Notes: a model not told the origin generated them from the letters alone. Shown: positions 26,175 to 34,731, counted from the stretch's first letter. The stretch is DNA of 64,000 nucleotides from Candidatus Caldarchaeum subterraneum (GCA_000270325.1 BA000048.1:1251494-1315493), one strand, 5' to 3'. Numbers and translations are program-made.

Positions 26175-27596
26175 TCTCTGTAAACAGTCTTCGAGAAAAC
26201 GCCGCTCCATTTCAACACGGTTTCTCTCTTCCTCAACTATTTTGAGAAGCCGGTCCACGTTCTCAGAGACCATGGAGGGGTTGGCCGAGCCCTTGGCCGT
26301 GTAGCGTTCAACTGTGGCAACCGGGTCCATAATGTTAAGCACTTCCCCGACTGTGTAGATTGGTTTTAGCCCGTGCTCTTGGAAGATTGTATCAAGCCTC
26401 GTCTGTGTAAGGGTTTTTTCGGCGATGCTGCGGCTGATTTTCGCCGCTATCTGATGTGCTTTTCTGAAGCCTATTCTATGTTTGAGAGTTAGGTGGTTGG
26501 CTAGCTCGACTGCGGCCGTGGGCGGTGCGCATGCCTCCATCGCCCTCTCCTTATTGACCTCAATCATCTCCACATGTTTTTTCAGCATGTGGAGGCTTTC
26601 AGAAACCTCTCTGAGAGCTTGCCAAAACTTCGGCGTCACCTGTTGAAGGTCAAGGTTGTAGCCACTCGGCTGCCGCGACAAAATCCCAGACACCGTGGCG
26701 AGAAGCCCCAGCACCTCCGCCGTCTTTGTCCTCATAATCTCGGCGACGACGGGGTTCCTCTTCTGAGGCATGATGCTGCTGGTCGCGGCGAGCTCCTCAG
26801 GTATCTGTATGAGGCCGAATTCCTCCGACGAGTAGAGAACCATCTCCTCGGCAAAAGAGGAAATAACCAAGGCGATGGCGTGGAGAGGTGAGAGAAGCAA
26901 AAGAAGAAACTCCCGGGAAGCCGTTGCATCGAGGGCGTTCCAGCTGATTCTCTTAAAGCCGAGTAGCTGGGCTATGTATTCGCGGTCCACGGGCGCGGAT
27001 GTTCCCGCGACAGCCGCCGAGCCTAGAGGAGACTCTTCACAAGCCTCAAGATTGTTGAGGAGAGTGTTGCAGCATCTTAGAAGGCGGATGGCGTAGGACT
27101 GTAGAAGAAACCCGAACGTCGCTGGAGCGGCTCTCTGTAGATGGGTGTAGACGGGGAAAACCGTTGCAGCATGTTCACGGCTTTTCATCACAAGTGCTTC
27201 TACGGCTCCGAGAAGCTCTTCAGCGACTTTATACACTCTACGCCTCGCCTCGATTTTCACAGCCGCAACAACCGCATCGTTTCTGCTTTTGCCGAGTGCA
27301 AGCATCTCAGCGGCCTCGGGTGCTTTTTGGGCGAGAAGTTGTTCCAGATAGATGTGGATGTCTTCTGTTGTAGGGGGCGGGGTTTGCCGGGTTTGGAGAA
27401 GTTGTTTCAGTGCCGAGACAGCTTTCTCCGCCGATGTCTTGCTTATGAGGCCCTGCTTCTCTAGCATCTTTATGTGGGCCGCGTTAACGCAAACCGTTGC
27501 CTCATAAATTTCTGCGTCAAAGGACGCGGATGATGTGTAGCGCGCCGCCTCCTCATCCATCCCACGCGATAAAGCTGCTCTATGTGGTGCATCCAT
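26163..27596 (-). CDS. argH: Argininosuccinate lyase
   Basis: Cleaves argininosuccinate to arginine and fumarate. The fumarase/aspartase superfamily signature SSIMPQKRNP is present (around residue 278), along with GKSRNDAVVAAVKIEARR and THLQRAAPATFGF, which carries the catalytic histidine-threonine region. Length 477 is normal. It follows argG after three bases on the minus strand. The 3' end overlaps lysK by 12 bases. Confidence 0.95.
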   Translation of the reverse strand: MDAPHRAALSRGMDEEAARYTSSASFDAEIYEATVCVNAAHIKMLEKQGLISKTSAEKAVSALKQLLQTRQTPPPTTEDIHIYLEQLLAQKAPEAAEMLALGKSRNDAVVAAVKIEARRRVYKVAEELLGAVEALVMKSREHAATVFPVYTHLQRAAPATFGFLLQSYAIRLLRCCNTLLNNLEACEESPLGSAAVAGTSAPVDREYIAQLLGFKRISWNALDATASREFLLLLLSPLHAIALVISSFAEEMVLYSSEEFGLIQIPEELAATSSIMPQKRNPVVAEIMRTKTAEVLGLLATVSGILSRQPSGYNLDLQQVTPKFWQALREVSESLHMLKKHVEMIEVNKERAMEACAPPTAAVELANHLTLKHRIGFRKAHQIAAKISRSIAEKTLTQTRLDTIFQEHGLKPIYTVGEVLNIMDPVATVERYTAKGSANPSMVSENVDRLLKIVEEERNRVEMERRFLEDCLQRLLS

Positions 27597-27599
27597 CAG

Positions 27600-28784
27600 C
27601 TACTCCTTCTCCCTAAGGCTGCTCAGACGTGTCTCGAGGCTCCACAGCTTGGAAAAGCCTTCCCCAGCCCTCTGGTCAAAAACACTTTCACGCGCATAGG
27701 TGATATACTTGGGAGAGTAGAGGGGTTTTTCTCCACGCCGTCCAACTATCCTCAGCGAGCCTTTGTAAAGCCTGAGACGAACCTCACCATCCAGCCCTTT
27801 CTGCGACTCGTCGATAAACGCGTCAAGGGCTTTGCGCAACGGGTCCATCCACAATCCAGAGTAGACGAGGTCCGCCCAAAGGCTGTCCACCTGCTGCTTG
27901 AATGCCTGAAAACGTCTTCCGAGAAACATTTTCTCAAGGTCCATGTGCGCGTTGATTAATATGAGTGCCGCGGGAACCTCGTAAACCTCCCGTGACTTAA
28001 GGCCCACGACACGGTCCTCCACATGATCAACCAGTCCGTAGCCATGCATACCGCCCAACACATTCAGCATCCTAACAAGTGACACAAGGTCTTTTCTCTC
28101 GCCGTTGATGTATTCTGGGACACCGTTTCTAAACCCTATGGTGAACTCCTCAGGCTTGTCGGGTGTTTGGTCAAGGGGTTTGACAAGCTTAAACGCCTCG
28201 GTGGGAGGCTCTGTCCAAGGGTCCTCGAGCTCTGCGGCCTCTATCGAGCGGCCCCAGAGGTTCTCGTCGATGCTGAAGCGGCTTTTGACAGGGTTGACGG
28301 GTAGGTTGTGCTCCAGCGCATACTCTATCTCCTCGTCTCGACTCATGTTCCACTCTCTAACGGGCGCGATTATCTTGAGGCCCGGTGCAACGGCTGCGAA
28401 AGTCGCGTCAAACCGCAGCTGGTCATTACCTTTACCCGTGCATCCATGAGCAACCGCGTCACACCCCTCCTTCAAAGCAACCTTCGCGGTCTCCTCAGCT
28501 ATCAAAGGCCTGCTCAAAGCCGAGCTGAGAGGATAACTCCTCTCATACATCGCGTTCGCCTTGATCGCTCTCGACAAAAACTCGTCGGCAAATTTTTTCT
28601 TCGCATCTATGCTGTAGTGCTTGACGGCGCCGCTTTTGTATGCCTTCTCCTCGATTTCTGCAAAATCTTCATCTTGGCCAACGTCAACTGTAACCGTCAC
28701 CACCTCGGCATTGTATCTCTGGCTTATCCATTTGATCATCACGGTTGTGTCGAGACCGCCGCTGTAAGCTAACGCCACCTTCAT
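27600..28784 (-). CDS. argG: Argininosuccinate synthase
   Basis: Condenses citrulline with aspartate using ATP. The N-terminal N-type ATP pyrophosphatase loop is LAYSGGLDTTVMIKWI (residues 5-20), followed by VAHGCTGKGNDQLRFD (about residue 110) and ENLWGRSIEAAELEDPW, all family hallmarks. Length 394 is normal. First gene of argGH. Together with the lysW pathway this indicates that arginine is made from LysW-derived ornithine, since no separate argB, argC or argD is seen here. Confidence 0.97.
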   Translation of the reverse strand: MKVALAYSGGLDTTVMIKWISQRYNAEVVTVTVDVGQDEDFAEIEEKAYKSGAVKHYSIDAKKKFADEFLSRAIKANAMYERSYPLSSALSRPLIAEETAKVALKEGCDAVAHGCTGKGNDQLRFDATFAAVAPGLKIIAPVREWNMSRDEEIEYALEHNLPVNPVKSRFSIDENLWGRSIEAAELEDPWTEPPTEAFKLVKPLDQTPDKPEEFTIGFRNGVPEYINGERKDLVSLVRMLNVLGGMHGYGLVDHVEDRVVGLKSREVYEVPAALILINAHMDLEKMFLGRRFQAFKQQVDSLWADLVYSGLWMDPLRKALDAFIDESQKGLDGEVRLRLYKGSLRIVGRRGEKPLYSPKYITYARESVFDQRAGEGFSKLWSLETRLSSLREKE

Positions 28785-28816
28785 GGCTTCTCACATGAGA
28801 GGGCCTGTTCTTAAGC

Positions 28817-29227
28817 CTAATCGGCGTCTTCCCCTGCCTTGGCCGCTGTCTCATCAATTTTCCTGAGAATAGAGTCTCTCCTCAGTATGCCGACCTCCAG
28901 CAAGTTAACCACCGAGTTGGGCGACGCTGTGCCGGTGAGTCTTCCGAAGGGGCCCTTTATCTGTCGCCACTTCAGGTCAGTATTGCCGCTCTTTGACCTA
29001 TAAATCACTCCAAGGACCTCGGCTACCTTAACAAACCTGACATCACGCATCTCGCGTAACGGAACCTTTGACACCGCCTCGACATATATTGTGCCACGGT
29101 CAGGGTCTCTCTCGGGGAAAACAGAAGTGTCGTGCAGATAGGCTGCAGGCATGTATGAAGCACAGGTGTTCAGTATGATGAATTGCCTAAATTTCTCCAG
29201 ATGAGTTTTTTCATCGATTTCAACCAT
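28817..29227 (-). CDS. Uncharacterised protein next to PDCD5
   Basis: A 136-residue soluble protein not recognised. It has a central segment rich in basic residues (KVPLREMRDVRFVKVAEVLG and SGNTDLKWRQIKGPFGR in pieces) and a helical acidic C-terminus. It starts four bases after the PDCD5 stop and is clearly co-transcribed with it. In other archaea PDCD5 neighbours ribosomal protein genes such as rps19e; this protein does not show the S19e pattern I know. Binding to nucleic acid or the ribosome is only a guess. Confidence 0.55.
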   Translation of the reverse strand: MVEIDEKTHLEKFRQFIILNTCASYMPAAYLHDTSVFPERDPDRGTIYVEAVSKVPLREMRDVRFVKVAEVLGVIYRSKSGNTDLKWRQIKGPFGRLTGTASPNSVVNLLEVGILRRDSILRKIDETAAKAGEDAD

Positions 29228-29231
29228 TTTT

Positions 29232-29573
29232 TCACCACCCCGTGTTACGGGACCTGAACTCTATCCGCGTCTCCCTTTTCTTGGGCATGATTTTGTCGAG
29301 GATTAGTTTGAGGGTCTCATCGTCGACGGGAAGCCTGATGTTTCCTGTCTGCGATACTTGGATGAGGTAGGTCTCGACTTTCTCGGCTATTTCGGGTTTG
29401 ATGAGTTTGAGGTTGTTAAGCCTCTGCCTCGCCTCAGGTGTTAGAATGGTCCTCATCACGGCCGCTCTCTCCAGCTCCCTCTGTCTACGGGCCTGCTCCT
29501 CTGCGGCCCTCGCCTGAAGCTCCGCCATCTTCTGCTGCCTTATCCTCTCCAGCTCCTCGTCCTCAGCCGACAT
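29232..29573 (-). CDS. PDCD5-like DNA-binding protein
   Basis: Archaeal homologue of the eukaryotic PDCD5/TFAR19 protein. The long N-terminal charged helix (EDEELERIRQQKMAELQARA) is followed by the conserved core ILTPEARQRLNNLKLIKPE and a C-terminal LKLILDKIMPKKRETRIEF. These proteins bind double-stranded DNA in vitro. ATG at 29573 is preferred over 29588 because the family starts at MSAEDEELERIR. Confidence 0.92.
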   Translation of the reverse strand: MSAEDEELERIRQQKMAELQARAAEEQARRQRELERAAVMRTILTPEARQRLNNLKLIKPEIAEKVETYLIQVSQTGNIRLPVDDETLKLILDKIMPKKRETRIEFRSRNTGW

Positions 29574-29611
29574 CCTGTCCAAAATCACTTTTTCTAAGAG
29601 ATAAATTTAAC

Positions 29612-30313
29612 CTAAACTGCCTCGAACTCCATCAAACTAAGCAGATAAGCTTTTGACAGCTCCTCCGCCGACGGAATCTTCAAAGGCAAGTTGAGAAGCT
29701 TCGCAACGGCTTCGACAGCTCTTTTCGCGGCGAAGAAGTCAGGAGCCATCTCCGCCGTTTCAACCAGCATGGAGAAGTTCTTTAGCCCAGCCTCTGATGC
29801 GAGCACCGTTAAGAGACCAGCTGCGCCGACAATCTGCCCACTATACCTCACACCATCCACAACCTTTATCCACTCCTCCAACAGTTTCTCATCGGTAGAG
29901 GAGCAGTAGACCGTTCTCTTCTCTGAAACCGTTTCCTTCCCGTATCCGCCGATGGTGAGAACCGTTGAGCAGCCGAGGTCTTTCGCTACCTGGATTATTT
30001 TTGTGCAGAGGTCGTATTGTCCATAGCTTGTCGAGGGCTGTGCATTGCCGTATAGTATGAGAAGCGGAGGGTCGTGTTCGGCGACGTAGATGTCTGCGAA
30101 GCTGAAGATGATTTTTCCTTCGGAGATGTATCCTATGGCGGGGAAAAACGGTGAATAGAATCTGACGACTTTCCTTACTTTCATGTTTTTGAGAAGATAT
30201 GCAACCGCAACCTTGGCCACAAGACCTATACCCGGCAGCCCCTCCACCAAAATCCCGTCAGACACCTTCACCTCCCGGCCCCCGTCCACGAAGCTTACCT
30301 CGGTCTCCAGCAT
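29612..30313 (-). CDS. PAC2 family protein (proteasome assembly chaperone-like)
   Basis: A 233-residue protein of the PAC2 superfamily. The conserved start VEGLPGIGLVAKVAVAYLL, the central LLILYGNAQPSTSYGQYDL and the loop VLTIGGYGKE are typical. Archaeal homologues are thought to aid proteasome assembly, by analogy with eukaryotic PAC2. An A/T-rich element at 30336-30347 lies about 28 nt upstream of the start on this strand, so the message is likely leaderless and the gene has its own promoter, divergent from the transglycosylase gene. Confidence 0.85.
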   Translation of the reverse strand: MLETEVSFVDGGREVKVSDGILVEGLPGIGLVAKVAVAYLLKNMKVRKVVRFYSPFFPAIGYISEGKIIFSFADIYVAEHDPPLLILYGNAQPSTSYGQYDLCTKIIQVAKDLGCSTVLTIGGYGKETVSEKRTVYCSSTDEKLLEEWIKVVDGVRYSGQIVGAAGLLTVLASEAGLKNFSMLVETAEMAPDFFAAKRAVEAVAKLLNLPLKIPSAEELSKAYLLSLMEFEAV

Positions 30314-30360
30314 ACCGGCTCTACTCCATACATCGTGTTAATAATTGTTTACGCCTCGAC

Positions 30361-30370
30361 TTAATAAATA
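30361..30370 (+). promoter_or_regulatory. TATA box for the tRNA-guanine transglycosylase gene
   Basis: TTAATAAATA is centred about 25 nt before the ATG at 30391, matching a leaderless archaeal promoter. This supports the 30391 start over the longer open frame that extends upstream. Confidence 0.55.
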
Positions 30371-30390
30371 GAGACCCTCATCACAGCTTG

Positions 30391-31947
30391 ATGATGGCTG
30401 AGCTCGAGGTTAAGCACAAAGACCTTCTGGGCCGGGTTGGGTCGCTTCAAGTAGGCGGAAAAAAGGTTGAGACACCGGCTTTCGTGCCCGTGATAAACCC
30501 TGTGAGCCAAGTTGTTCCACCCGAGGAAATCAGAAGAAGATTCGGCTGCGGGATTGTTATCACAAACGCTTACATCCTGTTTAAACGGTTTCGTTCAAGG
30601 GCTGTTGAGGAGGGTGTTCACAGGCTTATCGGCTTTGACGGCTTGGTCATGACAGACTCTGGCGGCTACCAGGTTCTTGTCTATGGTGATGTTGAGGCCA
30701 CGCCGGATGATATTGCTTTTTTCCAGGAGTCCATCGGCTCGGACATAGCTGTCCCCCTTGACAGGCCGACGGGCTTGGTGGGGCGTCGGGAGGCTGAGAA
30801 AACTGTTGAAGAGACTCTCGCCAACGTCAGGAGAACTGTCGAGCTTGTGGGTCATGGTGGGCGCTGTGTATGGGTGGGGCCTGTGCAGGGCGGGTTATAC
30901 CGCGACCTTGTGCAGAAATGCGTTGACGAGTATAAGCGTCTTGGCTTTAGCCTCTACTGTCTCGGAAGCCCAACACCTCTGATGACCGCATACAGATACC
31001 GCGAACTCGTCTCGATGATAACCACCACCAGACACGTACTCGGCACAGTCAAGCCTCTTCACCTCTTCGGAGCAGGCCATCCCATGATGTTCGCACTCGC
31101 CGTTGCTCTTGGCGTGGACATGTTTGACTCGGCCTCTTACGCGCTCTTCGCCAAGGAGGACCGCTACATATTGCCTGAGGGAACAGTGCGCTTGGAGCAG
31201 CTCAGCCACCTGCCCTGCAGCTGCGAGGTCTGCACACGGTTTTCAGCGAAAGAGCTGCGGGAGCTTGAGAGAGAGGAGAGGTTTAGAAATCTTGCACTCC
31301 ACAATTTGTTTGTCTGTTTTCAGGAAGTCGAGGCAATAAAGCAAGCCATCTGGGAGGGAAGGATGTATGAGCTGCTGGAGAGAAAGGCGCGCTCACATCC
31401 AGCAGTCTACGAAGCGTTTCAACACATCTTCACTGATGAAGAAACTCTCCGAACCATGGCCCTGCATACACCCCTCTCGAAACGGCGTGGGATATTTCTC
31501 TTCGACACCACAAGTCTTCAAAGACCTGAATACAGGAGGATGGCTGAGTGGCTGAGGCGGTGGTCACCTTCATGCGTTGACGCTGCCGTCCTCGTCAGCC
31601 ACAGGGCCGTGGTTAACCGGAGGCTTGAGAAATTGTTTGAGCTGCTTGCCAAAGTGGTGGGCGACAGCTGCTTCGAGGTCTTTGTCCACGACACCCCCTA
31701 TGGATTGGTGCCGCTATCACTCTACCATGTTTTCCCCATCTCCCAAACCACGTACCCCGAAACACTTGTCAAACAACTCGAGGACAAAATATTCCGTGAA
31801 GCAGCCGAAACCCTCGCCAAACACGGCTTCAAAAAAATAATCATCATCGAAACAAGGCGGGAAACCTATCCGGGATACAGCCGCAAACTGGCCCACAGCC
31901 TCCAAACAAGCCTATCAAAGGAAGTCGTTTACACAACGTCTAAATAG
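30391..31947 (+). CDS. tgtA: Archaeosine tRNA-guanine transglycosylase
   Basis: Exchanges guanine-15 of archaeal tRNA for preQ0, the first step to archaeosine. The N-terminal TIM-barrel shows VPVINPVSQVVPPEEIR, the substrate aspartate in MTDSGGYQVLVYG, the binding loop GPVQGGLYRDL and the nucleophile region DMFDSASYALFAKED. The zinc site is CSCEVC with a later histidine (ALHNLF). The last 150 residues form an extra domain (from about residue 365) typical of archaeal enzymes, but no obvious PUA domain is present at the end. The gene starts at ATG 30391 or 30394 (518 residues). Confidence 0.93.
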   Translation: MMAELEVKHKDLLGRVGSLQVGGKKVETPAFVPVINPVSQVVPPEEIRRRFGCGIVITNAYILFKRFRSRAVEEGVHRLIGFDGLVMTDSGGYQVLVYGDVEATPDDIAFFQESIGSDIAVPLDRPTGLVGRREAEKTVEETLANVRRTVELVGHGGRCVWVGPVQGGLYRDLVQKCVDEYKRLGFSLYCLGSPTPLMTAYRYRELVSMITTTRHVLGTVKPLHLFGAGHPMMFALAVALGVDMFDSASYALFAKEDRYILPEGTVRLEQLSHLPCSCEVCTRFSAKELRELEREERFRNLALHNLFVCFQEVEAIKQAIWEGRMYELLERKARSHPAVYEAFQHIFTDEETLRTMALHTPLSKRRGIFLFDTTSLQRPEYRRMAEWLRRWSPSCVDAAVLVSHRAVVNRRLEKLFELLAKVVGDSCFEVFVHDTPYGLVPLSLYHVFPISQTTYPETLVKQLEDKIFREAAETLAKHGFKKIIIIETRRETYPGYSRKLAHSLQTSLSKEVVYTTSK

Positions 31948-31978
31948 GTCGAATAAGAAAAAATTTGCTGAACCGCTT

Positions 31979-32052
31979 GGGCCGGTGGTCTAGCCTGGTA
32001 TGACGCCACCCTGACGCGGTGGAGGTCGGCGGTTCAAGTCCGCCCCGGCCCA
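31979..32052 (+). tRNA. tRNA-Val (anticodon GAC)
   Basis: A complete cloverleaf can be drawn: acceptor GGGCCGG (31979-31985) with CCGGCCC (32045-32051) and discriminator A; anticodon stem CCACC/GGTGG enclosing loop CTGACGC with anticodon GAC; T stem GGCGG/CCGCC with loop TTCAAGT. No intron is present and CCA is not encoded. An A/T-rich box A-like stretch lies just upstream (about 31960-31966). Confidence 0.97.
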
Positions 32053-32062
32053 TGAGATGAAT

Positions 32063-32070
32063 GTTTATAT
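32063..32070 (+). promoter_or_regulatory. TATA box for the acylphosphatase fusion gene
   Basis: GTTTATAT is centred 21-28 nt before the possible starts GTG 32088, GTG 32091 and TTG 32094, right after the tRNA gene. The spacing favours a leaderless message and one of the two downstream codons as true start. Confidence 0.5.
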
Positions 32071-32087
32071 GATGTCCGGGGAGGGGT

Positions 32088-32954
32088 GTGGTGTTGACCG
32101 CCGAGGCTTTGGTGCGGGCTGAGATTGTGGTTGAGGGCGATGTTCAGGGAGTTGGGTTTAGATATTTTGTTAGGAGAGCTGCAAGGCGTCTCGGCGTAAA
32201 AGGATTTGTCGAAAACCTTGAAAGCGGTGCCGTAAAGATTGTGGCAGAGGCCTCTAAAGAGAGGGTAGAGAAGCTCGTTGAGAAGATAAAATCCGCTCCA
32301 CCACCCATAGCGGTCGATGAAATAACGGTAACCTACAGCAAACCAACAGGCGAGTTCAAAACCTTCAAGATTGTTGTGAAGGATTTGGCGGAGGAGATGG
32401 TTGAAGGCTTCGCGACAGGCGCCTCCTACTTCGAAATAATGTTCGAGAAACAGGATAAAGCGCTTGTGAAGCTGGATACTTTGATAGAGAGGCAGGATTT
32501 GATGTTAGTGAAACAGGACCTTATGCTGCAGAAGCAAGACCAGATGCTTGGGAAGATGGATTTGATGCTTGAGAAACAGGACCTTATGCTAGAGAAGCAA
32601 GACCAAATGCTCCATAAGCAGGACCAGATGCTAGAAAAGATGGATGTGACGCTGGAGAAACAGGGCCAAATGTTGCTTACACAGGACCAGATGCTGCTTA
32701 AGCAAGACCAAATGCTTGGAAAGATGGACATTATGTTGGAGAAGCAGGATTCGACGTTGCAAAAACAGGACCAGATGCTAAGTAAAATGGATTTGATGGT
32801 GGAGAAGCATGATGAGATGTTGGAGCGGCAGGATATGTTGGTGGATGAAGTTAAGGGTTTGCGGCGTGATGTTTCATTTCTGATTGAGGATAGGATTACG
32901 CGTATTGAGCGGGATGTTGCCGAAATTAAGGCCCGGCTGGGCATCACTGGCTAG
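32088..32954 (+). CDS. Acylphosphatase fused to a long KQDQMLx heptad-repeat coiled coil
   Basis: Residues 10-97 form a complete acylphosphatase domain with the catalytic pattern EGDVQGVGFRYFVRRAARRLG (split here as VQGVGFRYF and the asparagine region GFVENLESG), which hydrolyses acyl phosphates. After a linker, residues 121-253 are 19 consecutive heptads close to K-Q-D-x-M-L-x, followed by a second charged helix to residue 285. Acylphosphatases are normally 90-100 residues, so two thirds of this protein is an added coiled coil, probably oligomerising or tethering the enzyme. The repeats are recent-looking at DNA level (21-nt units). No membrane segment is present. Confidence 0.88.
   Translation: MVLTAEALVRAEIVVEGDVQGVGFRYFVRRAARRLGVKGFVENLESGAVKIVAEASKERVEKLVEKIKSAPPPIAVDEITVTYSKPTGEFKTFKIVVKDLAEEMVEGFATGASYFEIMFEKQDKALVKLDTLIERQDLMLVKQDLMLQKQDQMLGKMDLMLEKQDLMLEKQDQMLHKQDQMLEKMDVTLEKQGQMLLTQDQMLLKQDQMLGKMDIMLEKQDSTLQKQDQMLSKMDLMVEKHDEMLERQDMLVDEVKGLRRDVSFLIEDRITRIERDVAEIKARLGITG
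32448..32837 (+). repeat. Tandem 21-nt coding repeats (heptads) in the acylphosphatase gene
   Basis: About eighteen to nineteen units of 21 nt encode near-identical heptads such as KQDQMLG, KMDLMLE and KQDLMLE. A higher-order alternation of KQD and KMD units recurs, for example LGKMDxML at residues about 154, 210 and 231, which suggests expansion in multi-heptad blocks. Length could vary among strains by slippage. Confidence 0.85.
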
Positions 32955-32995
32955 TTTGTAAAAATTATTATTGGACGTGGATGTGGTGTATTAAT

Positions 32996-34120
32996 ATGTC
33001 GGCTGGCAGGCGTGCGATTAGCCTGGTTATTGCGGCTTTGGTTGTTACGGTTGTGTTTCTGGGGATTGTTTCCGCTTCTCTCGCTATGCTTTATTCGCTT
33101 CAGGGTGCCTCTAGCGAGGCTGTGAAGAGGGAGGCGGAGAGGGCTATGGAGGCGTTTTTCATAATTTACTGGGTGAACGAGACGCATGTGCGGCTTGTCA
33201 ACAACCAGAGCAGCGTAGCCATTCATCTAAGATACTGGATAACCTCGGACACTTCAGGTAGTTCGGTTATCGGCCCTCTCGACCCGGTTGACTATTCAGT
33301 TGAGCCGGGGCAGACGAAGGTTGTGAAAGCCGCTGACTATCCACGTAATCCATCGCGCATCTATAAGGTTGTTTCGGAGAGGGGTACTGTTTTCGAGGTC
33401 ACCGACCCTCCTGCTGACCCTCAGTCAATAATCCAGTATGCGCCGGTCGAGGTGGCTGTGAGGCCCGGCTACACAAGTCGCTTAACCACTTTCTTCATCA
33501 ACACTGGGCCCGAATTTGGTGGAGGGGTTGTCTCGATTCAATGTGTCCACATCTACTACGCTGATGGGAACGTTTACTATCCGTGCACGGTCTGGGGGCT
33601 TACTTTCTCCCCTAGTGCATCGGTTACGGTGCCCAGCGGCGGCTACGGTGCTGTGCGTGCCGATGTCGCTATCCCTGTCTCGGGCTCTGGCTCTTCGCTT
33701 GGAAACTATTTTGTGCGGTTTAGGCTGGTGTCGTCGGCGTTTACCCGCGAGTACGTGGTGCGTGTGCATCTAGGCGATTTTAGCGTCTCGGCTCCTAGTC
33801 CTTTAACCGTGACTCTGAACAGGGCGGCGTGCATACGTAGCGCAGTGGTGACCATCTCGGTGACAGGCCTCTACACAGGGATGATAGCTGTCAGAACACT
33901 CAACCCTGTTGCTCAGCTTAATGTCTGGTCAGACCCCAACGTCGTCAGCCCCACCGCCCTCAACACACCCATCATCCATGTCGAAAGAATATGGACGGCA
34001 CCCAACGCTTTCGCCACCAACACTTTGACGCTTGTTTTTAGCGACGGGCTTGGCGCTGCAAGGTCGGCGACTTTGGTCGTGGTGCACAGAGGCGTGACGG
34101 CATTAAACATCCCCTGTTGA
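32996..34120 (+). CDS. Large pilin-like surface protein with class III signal peptide
   Basis: A 374-residue protein with an N-terminus MSAGRRAISLVIAALVV followed by more hydrophobic residues. The charged GRR immediately before AISLVIA matches archaeal prepilin signal peptides cut by PibD-type peptidase before the hydrophobic helix. The rest is Ser/Thr/Val-rich beta sheet, with Asn-X-Ser/Thr sequons and two cysteines (near FVSI...QCVH and the C-terminal IPC). ATG 32996 is chosen because a TATA-like element (32961-32970) sits about 30 nt upstream and the signal peptide begins there. It is the first of three pilin-like genes facing FlaI/FlaJ-like genes, so a pilus role is likely. Confidence 0.75.
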   Translation: MSAGRRAISLVIAALVVTVVFLGIVSASLAMLYSLQGASSEAVKREAERAMEAFFIIYWVNETHVRLVNNQSSVAIHLRYWITSDTSGSSVIGPLDPVDYSVEPGQTKVVKAADYPRNPSRIYKVVSERGTVFEVTDPPADPQSIIQYAPVEVAVRPGYTSRLTTFFINTGPEFGGGVVSIQCVHIYYADGNVYYPCTVWGLTFSPSASVTVPSGGYGAVRADVAIPVSGSGSSLGNYFVRFRLVSSAFTREYVVRVHLGDFSVSAPSPLTVTLNRAACIRSAVVTISVTGLYTGMIAVRTLNPVAQLNVWSDPNVVSPTALNTPIIHVERIWTAPNAFATNTLTLVFSDGLGAARSATLVVVHRGVTALNIPC

Positions 34121-34239
34121 AAGCGGCTAGGCGTTGGCCAATCAAACCCTACCGGTGATAATGGTCGCCGTATTTTTGGAGATGAGGGCTTATCTTTGTC
34201 TTACTGTAAGATTGTAGTCCCACGGGTTGGCGAGTCAGA

Positions 34240-34248
34240 TTTATATAT
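34240..34248 (+). promoter_or_regulatory. TATA box for the major pilin-like gene
   Basis: TTTATATAT is centred 26 nt before the ATG at 34270, an excellent match to a strong leaderless archaeal promoter and in keeping with a highly expressed pilin. Confidence 0.6.
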
Positions 34249-34269
34249 CGTTGCCTAGAGTGGGCCGGT

Positions 34270-34707
34270 ATGACTCGTGTAAAATCTAGAGGTCTAAGCC
34301 CTCTCGTCGCCGTCATACTGTTGATAGCCATAACCGTTGCAGCGGCCGTCGTCGTGTCGGGTGTTTTCTTCAACCTCGCCGGAATAGCGGGAAGAAGACC
34401 CACAGCGGTAATAGACCAGGTGAGGCTTGTGGCGACGCCCGCGGGGGCGGGAACGTGGGCCGTTGTGGTGAAAAACACAGGAGACGTACCAATAACAGCA
34501 ATAACTGCTAGCTACCCAGTGGCGTCATGTAACCCCGCGCTAACTTTTACTCCCCTACCGCTCAACCCCGGGGCCACAGCTTCAGCCACAGCTAATGTTG
34601 CTACGGGCTGTACCTTGGGCACCACCTACCGAATAGTTCTGACCATTACCTTCCAAGATGGTTCTAGACAGGTTCTAACGACACAGGTAACAGCGGCCCT
34701 AGCTTAA
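34270..34707 (+). CDS. Type IV pilin-like protein
   Basis: A 145-residue protein. The N-terminus KSRGLSPLVAVILLIAIT is a clear archaeal pilin pattern: basic residues, glycine, then a hydrophobic helix with a conserved Ser-Pro. The remaining 100 residues are a beta-rich head with two cysteines (ASC, TGC). Its strong TATA box and small size suggest it is the main subunit. It lies between a large and a small pilin-like gene. Confidence 0.82.
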   Translation: MTRVKSRGLSPLVAVILLIAITVAAAVVVSGVFFNLAGIAGRRPTAVIDQVRLVATPAGAGTWAVVVKNTGDVPITAITASYPVASCNPALTFTPLPLNPGATASATANVATGCTLGTTYRIVLTITFQDGSRQVLTTQVTAALA

Positions 34708-34713
34708 ATCAAA

Positions 34714-34730
34714 CCTTTCTCTTCTTTTTT
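34714..34730 (+). terminator. T-rich stretch after the pilin gene
   Basis: A pyrimidine-rich, T-rich run follows the pilin stop by a few bases on the coding strand, as in archaeal intrinsic termination. It ends at the next start codon, so some readthrough into the third pilin gene is likely. Confidence 0.35.
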
Positions 34731-34731
34731 C

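Noticed and set aside
28817..29227. Ribosomal protein S19e next to PDCD5
   Set aside because: Expected by gene order in other archaea, but the characteristic S19e segments were not found in this protein.
31979..32052. Intron in the tRNA-Val gene
   Set aside because: The cloverleaf closes without extra bases, and the anticodon loop has the normal seven bases.
32448..32837. Direct 21-nt repeats resembling a short repeat array (CRISPR-like)
   Set aside because: The units are contiguous without spacers, keep one reading frame and encode heptads of a coiled coil.
32426..32947. Long minus-strand frame (173 codons) opposite the heptad repeats
   Set aside because: It is the antisense image of the repeats (Ser/Cys/Phe-rich), with no start signal or family.
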